A DNA stretch of 64,000 nt, taken from Planctomycetota bacterium (GTDB lineage Bacteria > Planctomycetota > PUPC01 > DSUN01). The notes under the pieces were generated by a model that was not told where the DNA came from, ran no database searches, and worked only from the letters and a program-made list of their open reading frames with translations. Position 1 is the first letter of the stretch. The number at the start of each line of letters is the position of its first letter. A program made the translations under genes and the position numbers. Positions 19,046 to 28,631 of this stretch are shown piece after piece. The stretch is taken from positions 43,136 through 107,135 of the forward strand of contig DAOOIT010000003.1 in NCBI GenBank assembly GCA_035384565.1, in the 5' to 3' direction.

Positions 19046-19699
19046 ATGCTGACCAGCCAGTTCACACCTCCTGCGTGGCTCGACCTCGGCGCGACGTTTG
19101 TCTTCGCCGTCAGTGGGGCGGTGCGCGGGATGCGCAGAGGCTATGATGTCGTGGGCACGTTCGCGCTGGCGTTCGCGGCAGCGCTTGGCGGTGTGCTGAT
19201 GCGAGACGGGCTATTCCTCCAGCAGGGGCCGCCAGTCATCGCCACCGACAACCGCTACCTGCTGATGGTGGCGCTGGCCGTGGGTACGAGTGTCGTGGCG
19301 GGGCGGCTCGTGAGCCGGCTGCCCAGAGTGGTGGCTATCACCGATGCGCTGGGGCTCGGCATCTATGCGGTGGTGGGCATGCAGAAGTCCCTCGCGGCGG
19401 GGCTGGCGTTGCTGCCCGTGGTCCTGGTCGGCGTGGTGAATGCCGTTGGCGGGGGCCTGCTGCGCGATGTCTTGAGTCGCGAGGAGCCGTTCCTGTTCAA
19501 GCCCGGGCAGTTCTACGCTGCCACGGTGGTGGTCGGCTGCGCAGCCTTCTTGCTGCTTGCCGTGGAACTGGGGGTGGACGCCCGCATCGCTGCCGCGGCC
19601 AGCGTCGCGGTGACGTTCTCCTTGCGCCTGCTTGCGATCCGTCTTGACTGGCGAACGCGCCCGTTGGGGCCGCGCGAAGACGCGCCGGGCGACGCATGA
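19046..19699 (+). CDS. TRIC-family cation channel protein (UPF0126)
   Basis: A 217-residue integral membrane protein of the trimeric intracellular cation channel family. The ATG at 19046 follows AGGAG by 5 bases, better than the upstream in-frame ATG. Two homologous halves are visible. Each has the G-rich helix pattern of the family: FVFAVSGAVRGMRRGYDVVG with FAAALGGVLMRDG in the first, and ALGLGIYAVVGMQKS with VNAVGGGLLRDVL in the second. Seven hydrophobic segments are expected. Prokaryotic members conduct monovalent cations in vitro, and their physiological role is unclear. A second family member lies at 52210-52827. Confidence 0.9.
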   Translation: MLTSQFTPPAWLDLGATFVFAVSGAVRGMRRGYDVVGTFALAFAAALGGVLMRDGLFLQQGPPVIATDNRYLLMVALAVGTSVVAGRLVSRLPRVVAITDALGLGIYAVVGMQKSLAAGLALLPVVLVGVVNAVGGGLLRDVLSREEPFLFKPGQFYAATVVVGCAAFLLLAVELGVDARIAAAASVAVTFSLRLLAIRLDWRTRPLGPREDAPGDA

Positions 19700-19741
19700 G
19701 CCTCTGTGTTCGAGTTGGTGGCCCACTCGGGGCCGGCTGCG

Positions 19742-22141
19742 TCAGTTGGCCTTCGGCTTCTCCGGCGTGGCAGCGGGAGCGGGAGGGGGCGCGGGGCCGA
19801 TCTCGAAGGGCAGGGCAGGCAGCAGGCCGAGCGAGGTCCGCTGCCGCGTGGGGGCAGGCGCACCCTCTCTTGCCTCGGGGGTGAACTCCCGGGCCGCGTT
19901 GAGGATGAGGTTGCCCTTCTGGCCGGGCTTGGCATCCTTGGCGTCGGCGCTGAACACCACGATCACGGCCTGATCCTCGGCCGAAATCTTCTGGATGGCG
20001 ATCCCTTTCGGGGGATCATCCAGCTCCACCTGCATCTCCGGCGCCCGCGCGCCCTTGGCCACGGCAAAGCGGACCTCTGCTGTGCCGCCCAGCGCGAGCT
20101 TCAGGGGCTCGTCGCCAAGCCGCGTCAGCGGCGGGGCGGATGCCGGCGACCCCGCGACCACAAGGAGGCCGTCCCTGCTGGGCACGAGGTGATGGTAGGC
20201 GAACGCCTGCATCATGTCCTCGGCGGGAACGGCCACGCGGGAGACTTCCGTCCCCTGGATCGTGGCGCGCCCCTCGAGGCTGAAACGGACCGGCCCGCTC
20301 TGTGGGACGGGCGGGGCGAGGAGCGTCAGCCGCACGTCGTCCTCGCCGGCCGGGATTCGCGCGCCGGCCAACGCGAGCCCCTGGGGCGCCTGCTGGGCCT
20401 TCAGCGCGATCTCCCCCGTGAAGCCATCCCGTCGCAGGGCATACACGGCAATGGCCACCGTGGCGCCGGGGCGGGCGTTGATACAGGACGGCACGATCCG
20501 CAGCGCGAAGTCCGGCCGTGGGGGGCTGATCCTCAGGCGGTAGGCATAGGCGGCGCCGCCCTTGTTCTGCGTGTCGGCGAGATGCACGAAATACACGCCA
20601 GCCGCGGGCAGCTTGGCGCGCAGAAACGAGTCCGCATGGTGCGTGTTGAGCCCGGTGCCCCGGTCTTCGAAGTCGTCGTTGAAGGCGATGATCTTCCCCG
20701 TGGTGTCGGTGAGCTTGAGCTGCGAGTCCAGAGGGGAACCCAGCCGTCGGGCCTCGACCTCGGCGACGACCTCGTCGCCCTCCTTGCCCTCGAAGCGGAA
20801 GACGTCGCGGTCGCCGGGGCTCGCGACGCGCCCGTTCACGATGACGGGCAGGGTGAGCGGCTGGGCCTTCTGTGGGTCGTCGTTCGGCTCGGCCTCGGCG
20901 CATTCCGGCAGGGTGCCGATTGCGAAGGGCACTGGGTTCGAGACATGCTTGCCGGCGGCGACCGAGACGGGGAGCACGCCGGGCGCCTTGCCCTCGGGCT
21001 GGAGCGTGAGCGTGCTGACCGGGAGGTTCCAGCCCTCGACGCTGGCCGCGGTCTTGGCTCCGGCCTGCCCGCCCAGGGGGAAGATGCCGGTGACGAAGGG
21101 CAACTGGCCCACGGAGATGCGGTAGACGAAGTCCTCGCGGCCGCGGTAGATGGCGTCGTGGATCTCCAGAATGTAGAGCCCTGTCTGGGGAATCTCGTAG
21201 TAGATGAGCGGGTCCGGCTGGAACCGGAAGTCGTCGGAGAACGCCAGCTCGTTGCCCTTGGCGTCGCAGAGCCTCAGGGTGGCCTGGAACCAGCCCGGCA
21301 CGGCGTCGGCCAGGTAGGGGATGAGGCTGCGGGCGCTCACGGCGGCCACCAGGCGCGTGCCCTTCTTGATCTCGAAGCGGAAGCGGTCCACGTCGCCCGG
21401 CAGGATCTGGCCGTTCAGCACCACCGGCAGCTCGCCCAGGTTCGGGAAGTCTATGTCGTCCACCTTGACAGTCAAGGCGTCGCCGTCGGGCGTCCGGTCG
21501 TTGGGCTCCTTCTCGAGGTACTCGCGGCACTGGCTCACGTGGAAGAAGAGCGGGTTGGAGGCGCCCGCGGGCCCGCACAGGCGCAACTCGCGCTCGCCGG
21601 GCTCGGCGGAGGGCGCCAGGGTGATGCGGACGACCACGGACTCGGCCAGTTGGGGGTTGAGCTGTCTCTTGGGGTCGGAGAGCTTGCGCCGCAGCTCGGC
21701 GAAGCCTCGGGGGCTCGGGTCTTCGACCCCGGCCTTGGTGGCCATCAGCTCGAACTCGTCAATCGTCTTGGCGATGAGCAGGCCGAGCTTGCTCACCAGT
21801 TCCGTGTCTCCCTCATCCGTGGCGGCCTGGCGGCGCCGCTGGAGGTCCGCGGCCTCGGCGAGCTTGTCCTGGAGGTCGTTGATCACCCCCTGCGACATGG
21901 CGCGCACGTACCGCACGAAGGTGGCCTGGGCGCCGCCGCCCGTGAGGCGCACCTCTCGCGCGCCGGCGAGGTTCTGCCCGCCGATCGTGATCTCGGCGGT
22001 GGTGCCCTGCTGGGCGCCCGCCGGATAGATGTAACCGAGGTGGGGCCCCTGCTCGCCCGCGATGCCCGAGGGCGCGGCTCCGAGGGCGGCCAGCCACAGG
22101 GCCAGCGGCGGGCCGAGCAGGCGGGTCGCGACGCGCTTCAT
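19742..22141 (-). CDS. Secreted protein with two PPC-type domains
   Basis: A 799-residue exported protein with a signal peptide (LLGPPLALWLAALGAAPSGIAG). Residues about 33-75 resemble an IPT/TIG-like strand block (IYPAGAQQGTTAEITIGGQ). Residues 85-170 are charged and helical. Two pre-peptidase C-terminal-like (PPC) domains begin at EKEPNDRTPDG (about 224) and AEPNDDPQKAQ (about 410), each with a VxGDVDRFRF- or PGDRDVFRFE-type core. The C terminus is a Pro-rich tail. It starts 3 bases after the DUF1501 gene on the same strand, so the two are translationally linked. Genes of this kind commonly sit beside DUF1501 and DUF1549 genes in Planctomycetota. The function is unknown. Confidence 0.75.
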   Translation of the reverse strand: MKRVATRLLGPPLALWLAALGAAPSGIAGEQGPHLGYIYPAGAQQGTTAEITIGGQNLAGAREVRLTGGGAQATFVRYVRAMSQGVINDLQDKLAEAADLQRRRQAATDEGDTELVSKLGLLIAKTIDEFELMATKAGVEDPSPRGFAELRRKLSDPKRQLNPQLAESVVVRITLAPSAEPGERELRLCGPAGASNPLFFHVSQCREYLEKEPNDRTPDGDALTVKVDDIDFPNLGELPVVLNGQILPGDVDRFRFEIKKGTRLVAAVSARSLIPYLADAVPGWFQATLRLCDAKGNELAFSDDFRFQPDPLIYYEIPQTGLYILEIHDAIYRGREDFVYRISVGQLPFVTGIFPLGGQAGAKTAASVEGWNLPVSTLTLQPEGKAPGVLPVSVAAGKHVSNPVPFAIGTLPECAEAEPNDDPQKAQPLTLPVIVNGRVASPGDRDVFRFEGKEGDEVVAEVEARRLGSPLDSQLKLTDTTGKIIAFNDDFEDRGTGLNTHHADSFLRAKLPAAGVYFVHLADTQNKGGAAYAYRLRISPPRPDFALRIVPSCINARPGATVAIAVYALRRDGFTGEIALKAQQAPQGLALAGARIPAGEDDVRLTLLAPPVPQSGPVRFSLEGRATIQGTEVSRVAVPAEDMMQAFAYHHLVPSRDGLLVVAGSPASAPPLTRLGDEPLKLALGGTAEVRFAVAKGARAPEMQVELDDPPKGIAIQKISAEDQAVIVVFSADAKDAKPGQKGNLILNAAREFTPEAREGAPAPTRQRTSLGLLPALPFEIGPAPPPAPAATPEKPKAN

Positions 22142-22144
22142 CCG

Positions 22145-23521
22145 CTACACGAGCTCCTTGAGGCGGCCGCCGCTCTTGTAGTCCTCGCCCGGCCGCGGCG
22201 TGATGTGCACCGTCTCGCCGGTCGGGTGCGGCAGCGTGGCGTCGGGGTCAATGCCGAGCAGTTCGTAGACCGTGCCCAGCAGGTCCCAGGGGTAGACGGG
22301 CCGGTCCTTGACCTGTTCGCCCTTGGCATCGGAGGCGCCGACGACGCGCCCGCCCTTGAAGCCGCCGCCGGCGACGACAGCGCAGAAGACCGGGCCGAAG
22401 TGATGGCGGCCGCCATTCCAGGGCGAACCCCAGTCCACCTTGGGCGTGCGGCCGAATTCGCCGCTCCACCACACGATCGTGCTGTCGAGCAGGCCGCGGT
22501 CGCTCAGGTCCTGAAGCAGTGTGGCCATGCCCCGGTCCATCTCGGGCAACTTGCGGCGCATGGCCTGGAAGTGCTCCTTGTGGGTGTCCCAGCCGCCGTA
22601 GTTGATGGTGATGTAGGGGATGCCGCGCTCGACGAGACGCCGCGCCACCAGGCACGACTGGCCGAAGGTGGTGCGGCCGTAGCGGGTTCGCAGCTCGGCG
22701 TCCTCCTCCGACAGGTCGAACACCTTGCCGGCCTCGCCCAGGATGAGGTCGTAGGCCTGTTCCTCGGACTTTCGGAGCGATTCGAGGCGCGGGTCGTCCT
22801 TGAGGGCCTGGCCCAGGCCGTCGAGGTCGTGGAGCAGGTCGCGGCGCGCCTTCTGGCGCTCCTTGGTGATGCCGGGGGCGGCCACGCCCTCCACGAGGAA
22901 CACCGGGCGGGCCGGGTCGCCGCCCGTGGCGAACGGCTTGTAGCGCGAGCCGAGGAACCCGGCCTCGGAGAAGCGGCCCTGCGGCTGGGTGAGCACGATG
23001 TAGGGCGGGATGAGGCCCTTGTAGCCCGCGTTGTAGCCCTTGAAGTAGGAGACGACGGCCCCGATGCTCGGATACACCACTTTGCCGCCCGGGTTGCGGC
23101 CGGTCTGGACCATGTAGGCCGCGGTCTCGTGGCCGTTGTTGCCGTGGGTCATGCTGCGGATGACGGAGTACTTGTCGGCCTGGTCGGCGAGCAGTGGCAG
23201 GAGCTCGTTGATCTGAAGCCCGTCCACCTTGGTCGGGATCGGCTTGGTGAAAGGCCCGCAGTAATCGTGGCCGGCATCGGGCTTGGGGTCGAAGGTGTCG
23301 GTGTGGGGGGGGCCGCCCCACATCCAGATCTGGATCACGGCCTTCGCCTTGGCCTGCGGGGCGGCGGCCCTGGCGGACTGCCCCATGCCTCCGGCGAGAG
23401 CGAGGCCGGCGGCGCCGCACAGGCCGCGGCGCAACGCCTCGCGGCGTGAGACCGGTGTGCCGCTCGAGGCTCGAAGTCCCGAGGTCAGACGCCCAGTGCC
23501 CGCGTCCCTTGGCTCATTCAT
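22145..23521 (-). CDS. DUF1501 family protein, Tat-exported
   Basis: A 458-residue DUF1501 (alkaline-phosphatase/sulfatase-superfamily-like) protein. The ATG at 23521 has GAGGTG 7 bases upstream. An upstream in-frame ATG at 23548 would add nine residues. The N terminus carries a Tat-like signal (SRREALRRGLCGAAGLALAG). The family block IWMWGGPPHTDTFDPKPDAG follows, and later STIVWWSGEFGRTPKVDWG and GRHHFGPVFCAVVAGGGFKGG, all characteristic of planctomycetal DUF1501 proteins. The biochemical activity of the family is not established. It is almost always paired with a DUF1549/DUF1553 gene, as here with the gene just upstream. Confidence 0.92.
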   Translation of the reverse strand: MNEPRDAGTGRLTSGLRASSGTPVSRREALRRGLCGAAGLALAGGMGQSARAAAPQAKAKAVIQIWMWGGPPHTDTFDPKPDAGHDYCGPFTKPIPTKVDGLQINELLPLLADQADKYSVIRSMTHGNNGHETAAYMVQTGRNPGGKVVYPSIGAVVSYFKGYNAGYKGLIPPYIVLTQPQGRFSEAGFLGSRYKPFATGGDPARPVFLVEGVAAPGITKERQKARRDLLHDLDGLGQALKDDPRLESLRKSEEQAYDLILGEAGKVFDLSEEDAELRTRYGRTTFGQSCLVARRLVERGIPYITINYGGWDTHKEHFQAMRRKLPEMDRGMATLLQDLSDRGLLDSTIVWWSGEFGRTPKVDWGSPWNGGRHHFGPVFCAVVAGGGFKGGRVVGASDAKGEQVKDRPVYPWDLLGTVYELLGIDPDATLPHPTGETVHITPRPGEDYKSGGRLKELV

Positions 23522-23581
23522 GGCAACACCTCGCCTTCCGTGCGACACGGCCTCGGCCCGCTCGGGCCGACGGCCAGAGAC

Positions 23582-25156
23582 CTAGTGTCTGTACAGGAAC
23601 TCCGTGCTGTTGAAGAGCGCCCAGGCCAGGTCCACCAGGGCGGCGGTTCCTTTGCCCTCTTCGGTTTCCGAGTAGGCCCTCACGATCTCCAGCTCCCGGG
23701 GCGTGGGGAAACGCGAGAGGATGGTGAGGTAGAGCTCGGTGGCGGCGGCTTGCTGGCTCTTGGCGCCGGAGAGCAGGGGTTGCAGGGGGCCGCCCTCGGT
23801 GATCTTGCGCCGGACGTGGCTGGAGTTCAACATGTGCAGCCGCTGCGCGGGGGTGAACTTGTTGCTGCGTTCGGCCTCGAGGCCGGTGTCGCGCGGCGGG
23901 CGGCCGAACATTTCGAGGAACGCGCTGGTGATGCTGCCGTCGGGCAGGGCGATGGAGCGCCGGTTCTCGGGGATCCACGTGAACGGCTCCGGGATGGCGC
24001 TGGAGTACTCTTCGGTCGTGCCCGTGATCTGGTTCAGGGCGTCAATGAGCACCTCGGCATCCAGGCGCCGGATGGCGTAGGAGGCGAAGTTCGCTTCGGC
24101 CTCGGGGTGTGTGCTCCTGGGCACGGCGGAGAGCTGGTAGGCCTTCGAGTTGAGGATGAGGCGGAAGAGGTGCTTGAGGTCGTAGTTGGCCGCCCGCAGC
24201 TCGTCTTCGAGGAGGGCGAGCAGCTCGGGGTTGCTGGGCGGGTTGTCGGGGCGGATGTCGTCGGGCTCGTGGATGATGCCGCGCCCCACCAGCCAGTACC
24301 ATGCGCGGTTGGCGATGTTGCGGGTGAACCAGGGGTTCTTGGGCGTGATCAGCCAGTCGGCGAAGAGCTCGCGTGGGTCGCGGTCGGGCGAGAGGGGCAC
24401 GCTCGTGCCGTCGGGGAAGGTGGCGGTCTTCGGCGCCTCGGGGCTGGCGGCCTTGGCGACGTCGAAGAAGACGATCTCCTCCTTCCACTCGCGGGTGCTC
24501 TTGTAGCCCACGCACGCGAAGAAGGCGGCCATTCCGGCCAGGCGTTCCTTGGGCCACTTCTCGGCGCGCTCGCCCATCAGCGTGAGCGCCACCGTGCGGG
24601 CCAGGGCCTCGGGGTCCTTGCTTTGAAGGGCGCGGTAGAAGTTCACCTGCGGTACGCGGAAGTTGCTGCCGCTGGCCGTGAGCAGCTCGCGGGCGAAGCG
24701 ATCGTAGGGCAGGTTCTCCTTGAGGCTCGTGCGGATCCACGTGAAGTAGGCGTTCGCGGCGTTGGGCCACAGGTTGATGGGGAACTCGGCCTTCACCCGC
24801 AGCAGGTCGCTCCACTTCATCGCCCAGTAGTCGGCGAACTCCGGCCGCTGGAGCAAGCGGTCAATCAGCGCGGTGCGCTTGCCGGGAGAGACGTCGAGCA
24901 GGAAGCTCTTCGCCTCCTCGCGCGTGGGCACGGTGCCGATGATGTCGAGGTACACGCGGCGGAGGAAGACCTCGTCGGTGCAGGGGACGGCCGGTTCGAT
25001 GCCGAGCGCCTTGAGGCGGTTGAACACGGCGTCGTCAATCGTGGCGTGCGGCGCGGCGCTGCGGGGCCGCTCGGCCGGAGACGCGGGAGCCTCGCCCGCG
25101 CACAGCCGCATCGCACCGACCGCGAGAGCTGCTGCGAGTAGGGTGGGGGTCTTCAC
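23582..25156 (-). CDS. DUF1549/DUF1553 domain protein
   Basis: A 524-residue exported protein beginning at a minus-strand GTG (25154-25156) preceded by GAGG. The signal peptide covers residues 1-21. DUF1549 occupies about 40-250 (AVFNRLKALGIEP, RRVYLDIIGTVPTREEAKSF, LPYDRFARELLTASGSN). DUF1553 covers about 265-500 (LADWLITPKNPWFTRNIANR-like, WYWLVGRGIIHEPDDIRPDN, RRLDAEVLIDALNQITG). These PVC-typical proteins are usually encoded with DUF1501 proteins. Many larger members carry an N-terminal cytochrome c domain with CxxCH, which is absent here. The role is unknown, and association with complex polysaccharide or sulfate-ester metabolism has only been suggested from gene context. Confidence 0.92.
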   Translation of the reverse strand: MKTPTLLAAALAVGAMRLCAGEAPASPAERPRSAAPHATIDDAVFNRLKALGIEPAVPCTDEVFLRRVYLDIIGTVPTREEAKSFLLDVSPGKRTALIDRLLQRPEFADYWAMKWSDLLRVKAEFPINLWPNAANAYFTWIRTSLKENLPYDRFARELLTASGSNFRVPQVNFYRALQSKDPEALARTVALTLMGERAEKWPKERLAGMAAFFACVGYKSTREWKEEIVFFDVAKAASPEAPKTATFPDGTSVPLSPDRDPRELFADWLITPKNPWFTRNIANRAWYWLVGRGIIHEPDDIRPDNPPSNPELLALLEDELRAANYDLKHLFRLILNSKAYQLSAVPRSTHPEAEANFASYAIRRLDAEVLIDALNQITGTTEEYSSAIPEPFTWIPENRRSIALPDGSITSAFLEMFGRPPRDTGLEAERSNKFTPAQRLHMLNSSHVRRKITEGGPLQPLLSGAKSQQAAATELYLTILSRFPTPRELEIVRAYSETEEGKGTAALVDLAWALFNSTEFLYRH

Positions 25157-25242
25157 GTTTGCCTCGGCGCCAGGTACCCACGCACCATCCGAAGACGCGC
25201 CGGCCCGCGGCTGTCGGGACGCATCGCCCGTGTCTTACACTA

Positions 25243-25274
25243 CATATACTGCCCGGTTATCGAGGTCTTGTCAA
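25243..25274 (-). promoter_or_regulatory. Possible promoter for DUF1549-DUF1501-PPC operon
   Basis: On the minus strand a perfect TTGACA (25274-25269) is followed by TATATG (25248-25243), but the 20-base spacing is longer than the usual 17. It lies about 90 bases before the DUF1549 start and just after the end of the RCC1 gene, where a promoter would be expected. Confidence 0.35.
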
Positions 25275-25285
25275 GAGCCGCTGCG

Positions 25286-28200
25286 TCAGTGGAACAGCCA
25301 GAGCGGGATCGGCCTGAACTCGGGGTCCTCGCCGGGCCGGCTCGGGACACGATAGGTGTGGGTCTTGACGGCGTTCACCGCGTCGGTGTCCTCCCGCTGC
25401 CCGTCGCCCCGGGCCTTGCCGAGGCCCCAGGTGACGGCGTAGCCCTGCTGATGGACGGCGGCCCCGAAGCCCACGCCTGCGGCGATGGCGACCCAGCCGC
25501 GGATGCTATCGAGGGGTGCCGGCTTGATGCAGTCCTCCGGCTTCTGGCGCTTCGGGTTGCCGAGCTGGCCGTGCTCGTTCGTTCGCGCCCAGGTCCATAT
25601 CTGGCTGTCCTCGGCCAGGGCCACGCGCGGCGAGCCCCTGCCGGCGATGGCGATGATCTTGGGCAGGCCCGGCACGCGGCCCGGCTCCGGGCTGTGCTTG
25701 GCCCCCGTGAAGTAGTCGGTGGACCCGATCTCCCACACGGCGCCCTGCTTGTCGAGGGCGAGCGAGGGGGTGCCGGCGCACACGTCCACGATGTCGCGCA
25801 GGCAGGGCACCTTTTCGGGCTTCTTCAGCGACAATTCCCGCGGTCCCGTCCTGGGATTCAGCACGTGGAGGGGCGGGTCGCCCCAGACCCAGACTTCGCC
25901 GTCCTCATCCACGGCCAGGGTGAAGCCGCCGGTAGCGGTGGAGATGGCCTTGATCTTCTTTTCCAGGCCCTGCACCTGCACGGGGCTCTTGCGCCGCTCA
26001 CGCGTGCCATCGCCCAGGTTGTAGCTGCCGTTGAAGCCCCAGGCCCACACCGTGCCATCGGCCTTCAGGGCGAAGCTGTTGCCGATGCCGGCATCCACGG
26101 CCACCACGTCGCTCAGGCCGGGCACCAGGTTGGGGGCGCGGTCGGGGGCCGGCTTCGCATCGCCGATGCCGAGCGCTCCGCCCCCGCTGTCCGCCGTGCC
26201 CCAGGTCCACACCGTGCCGTCCGACTTGAGGGCGACATAGTGGCCGACCTGGATGCATGCCAAGGCGACTACGCCGCTCAGGCCCGGGGTCTGGTTGGCC
26301 CGCGAGCGCCATTCGTTGGACTGCTTGAAGTCCCTGGCGATGAGGGTGGGGCAGCCGACCTGGCTGTTGCCCCAGGTCCACACGGTGCCTCCTGGCCCGA
26401 TGGCGGCGATGCGGGGGTCGGGGTACTCGCCGCCGTTGGCGTCAATCAGGCGCAGCCGTGGCCCGCTGCCGGCCGAGTCGTCTTGCCACGTGGCATCGCC
26501 CGATTGTGCGAAGGCGCAGGTCATGCTGTCGTGCACCTTCACGATCAGGCGGTCCCAGTCGCCGCGTGGCGGCAGGCGGAGGCGGCCCACGAGCTGGTCG
26601 CCCGCCCATTCGCCCTCGAGCGGCCGGTCGCCTTGATGCAGGAGCTTGAGCGGGTCCGTGCCCTTGCCATAGGCGACGTTGTAGTAGAGGAACGGGCGAT
26701 CCTCCTCGTCGCTTTCCTTCACGGTCACGTCGGCGAAGAGCACGGTCGAGCAGCCGGGCAGAACCCGCACGCTGACAATCTGGGGCGCGTTCTGCGGCCG
26801 CAGCTTGTGGGGCATCTCGCGGTTGTGCAGGATGGCCTTGAGGCCGTGAACCAGCTCCCGGTCGCCGCCGTACTTTGCGAGCCAGAAGGTCCAGAAGCTG
26901 TCGCGGTTGACCTCCATCTCGTCCTCATCGTTGAGGCATTCGGGCTCCTCGCGCAGAATGGCCCAGATGCGTTCGAGCTTGAAGTCGCACACGCGGTCGA
27001 ACCACATCAGGTCGGCGGGCCAGGCCGCGGGCTTGGCATCCTGCTGCGACTGGGGCATGTACTCCCAGCCGGTGGTGTCGTGAACGTCCCAGAGGACGGC
27101 GGCGACCTCGGTCTCGTTCCACTCGCGGCGGCCCTTGACGTCGCCGCGCCACGCCACGTTTCCCCCGGCGTCCAGATAGCCCTCCTGGGCCGAATTCCTG
27201 GGCATGCCGGGGTACCAGGCGTGTTCGATGTTGTAGCCGTCGTGGGTCAATCCCGCGGGGTGGTAGACGAAGACGCGTTCGCCCTTGAGGGTGGGCGAGC
27301 GCTGGAGGACCGCGGGGAGGAAGTCGGCCCAGCCCTCGCAGAGGCCCATCTCTTCTGTCTTGCAGGCCAGGGGGTCATGGTCGTTGGCCTCGTCGGAGAA
27401 GGGGTTGCCCCCGTGGCCCCAGGGGTAGGGTTTGGGGAGCGTCCAATAGATATCGTGCATCAGCTTGTGGCCGTACTCGTGCAGCATGGTGCAGCGCAGG
27501 GCCTGCCAATTCCACCAGCGCTCTTCGTCGCGTGCTTCCTCGTCCCTGAAGAGATCCGCCTTGCCGATGTCAATCCAGGCGCCCTTCTGGGGCTTGAAGA
27601 TGTAGGCGCTCTTGTTGGCGGGGTAGAAGAGGCTGGTGGAGCGGCGGAGCTCCTTCTTGTCCGCGCAGTTCCGGACGAGGAAGCGGTAGGCCTCGTCGCA
27701 GCACTGGGTCATGAAGAGGGCCGCTGTGGTGCGACGACCGTCGTCATCATAGTCCCACGATGTCACCCGCAGGTTCTGCCAGCCCGGGATCGTGGGCGCC
27801 GGCGGGTCGGGGCACTCCTTCGGACCCACGTAGACGTTCAGCGTCCGAGTCTCTCCATCCCTGATGTACACACTGTCCGTCTGCCCGTTGTAAGGGAAGA
27901 TTCGCGCGAGACCGCCGAGGTCGAGCCCGAGGATGTAGTTGGTCTTATAGCAGGCTACCGTAATGTCTTGCCGCCGTCCCTGCCTGTCCATCACATCCTT
28001 TTCGAGGAGGACCTGGGCACGGACTTCGATGTTCACGCGCAGGTGGTTGAAGTCGGGGCGGAAGAAGCGCTGCTGGAACGTGACTTTGTACTGGCCGGTC
28101 CAGTCGGTGTAAGTCGTGACGTCGCCGACGGCAAGACAGTCGTTCTCAACCTGCACCTGGGTGTTGGCCGCGGCTTTCCAGGCGCCGAGGGTGTCGTCCA

Positions 28201-28324
28201 CCTTGTACGCGCGCTCGTGGCCGTTCCAGTAGTACACGGTGCCCTGCACCGTGATGTCGGCTGACCCGGCGCGGGCGAGCACGAGCGCGGCGGCGAGAAG
28301 CACGTGGCGACCCGGCGTGGCCAT
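25286..28324 (-). CDS. Secreted metallopeptidase-like protein with RCC1 repeats
   Basis: A 1012-residue exported protein. The minus-strand ATG at 28324 is preceded by GGGAGAGAG and starts a signal peptide (RHVLLAAALVLARAGSA). Residues 25-250 are a beta-rich region (ITVQGTVYYWNG; TYTDWTGQYKVTF). A zinc-binding HEYGH lies at 282-286, with a possible third ligand Glu330 in CEGWADF, a gluzincin-like arrangement. Residues about 640-1005 contain seven RCC1-type propeller repeats (ALKSDGTVWTWG, ALKADGTVWAWGFNG, AVDEDGEVWVWGD and others). I know of no standard family with exactly this order, so peptidase activity is inferred from HExxH alone. It precedes the DUF1549 operon by 129 bases on the same strand. 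Confidence 0.7.
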   Translation of the reverse strand: MATPGRHVLLAAALVLARAGSADITVQGTVYYWNGHERAYKVDDTLGAWKAAANTQVQVENDCLAVGDVTTYTDWTGQYKVTFQQRFFRPDFNHLRVNIEVRAQVLLEKDVMDRQGRRQDITVACYKTNYILGLDLGGLARIFPYNGQTDSVYIRDGETRTLNVYVGPKECPDPPAPTIPGWQNLRVTSWDYDDDGRRTTAALFMTQCCDEAYRFLVRNCADKKELRRSTSLFYPANKSAYIFKPQKGAWIDIGKADLFRDEEARDEERWWNWQALRCTMLHEYGHKLMHDIYWTLPKPYPWGHGGNPFSDEANDHDPLACKTEEMGLCEGWADFLPAVLQRSPTLKGERVFVYHPAGLTHDGYNIEHAWYPGMPRNSAQEGYLDAGGNVAWRGDVKGRREWNETEVAAVLWDVHDTTGWEYMPQSQQDAKPAAWPADLMWFDRVCDFKLERIWAILREEPECLNDEDEMEVNRDSFWTFWLAKYGGDRELVHGLKAILHNREMPHKLRPQNAPQIVSVRVLPGCSTVLFADVTVKESDEEDRPFLYYNVAYGKGTDPLKLLHQGDRPLEGEWAGDQLVGRLRLPPRGDWDRLIVKVHDSMTCAFAQSGDATWQDDSAGSGPRLRLIDANGGEYPDPRIAAIGPGGTVWTWGNSQVGCPTLIARDFKQSNEWRSRANQTPGLSGVVALACIQVGHYVALKSDGTVWTWGTADSGGGALGIGDAKPAPDRAPNLVPGLSDVVAVDAGIGNSFALKADGTVWAWGFNGSYNLGDGTRERRKSPVQVQGLEKKIKAISTATGGFTLAVDEDGEVWVWGDPPLHVLNPRTGPRELSLKKPEKVPCLRDIVDVCAGTPSLALDKQGAVWEIGSTDYFTGAKHSPEPGRVPGLPKIIAIAGRGSPRVALAEDSQIWTWARTNEHGQLGNPKRQKPEDCIKPAPLDSIRGWVAIAAGVGFGAAVHQQGYAVTWGLGKARGDGQREDTDAVNAVKTHTYRVPSRPGEDPEFRPIPLWLFH

Positions 28325-28434
28325 GACTCTCTCCCTGGGTCGTGCTGGATTGTAGGCCGACGGGCCGCCTCTGTCAAACCCCGAGACGCGGGGGCGTGGG
28401 CCATTTCCGTAGGTAGCTCTTGTTGCGGATTCTC

Positions 28435-28499
28435 GTAGCGACAAGCGTCCCGCTTATCAAACGGATGAAAAGAGCCGCAAGCGGGACGCTCGCGGCTAC
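28435..28499. repeat. Long palindrome between divergent genes
   Basis: Arms 28435-28455 and 28479-28499 are inverted complements over about 18 of 21 positions, including 12 perfect bases (AAGCGTCCCGCTT type core), with a 23-base loop. It lies in the 307-base region between the RCC1 protein gene and the histidine kinase gene. There is no T-tract, so it is not a classic intrinsic terminator. The rest of the region shows no further clear features. Confidence 0.8.
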
Positions 28500-28631
28500 C
28501 ATTGCGGCGTGTCCTCCACTTCTGCCGGCCTGGACACTTGCCTCCTGGTGTCAGAAACTACCTACGATTCCTGCCCGCACCCGAGACGCGGTTTCGGGTT
28601 GACGCCGCGCAAGCCTGGAAGATAGAATAGG

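Noticed and set aside
19706..23449. A plus-strand open frame of 1247 codons
   Set aside because: It runs antisense through the PPC-type and DUF1501 genes, has no domain match and is composed of Gly/Arg/Val-rich shadow sequence expected from high-GC third-position bias.
25268..28264. A plus-strand open frame of 998 codons opposite the RCC1 protein gene
   Set aside because: The opposite strand has a signal peptide, a zinc motif and seven RCC1 repeats. This frame has none of these and no SD.
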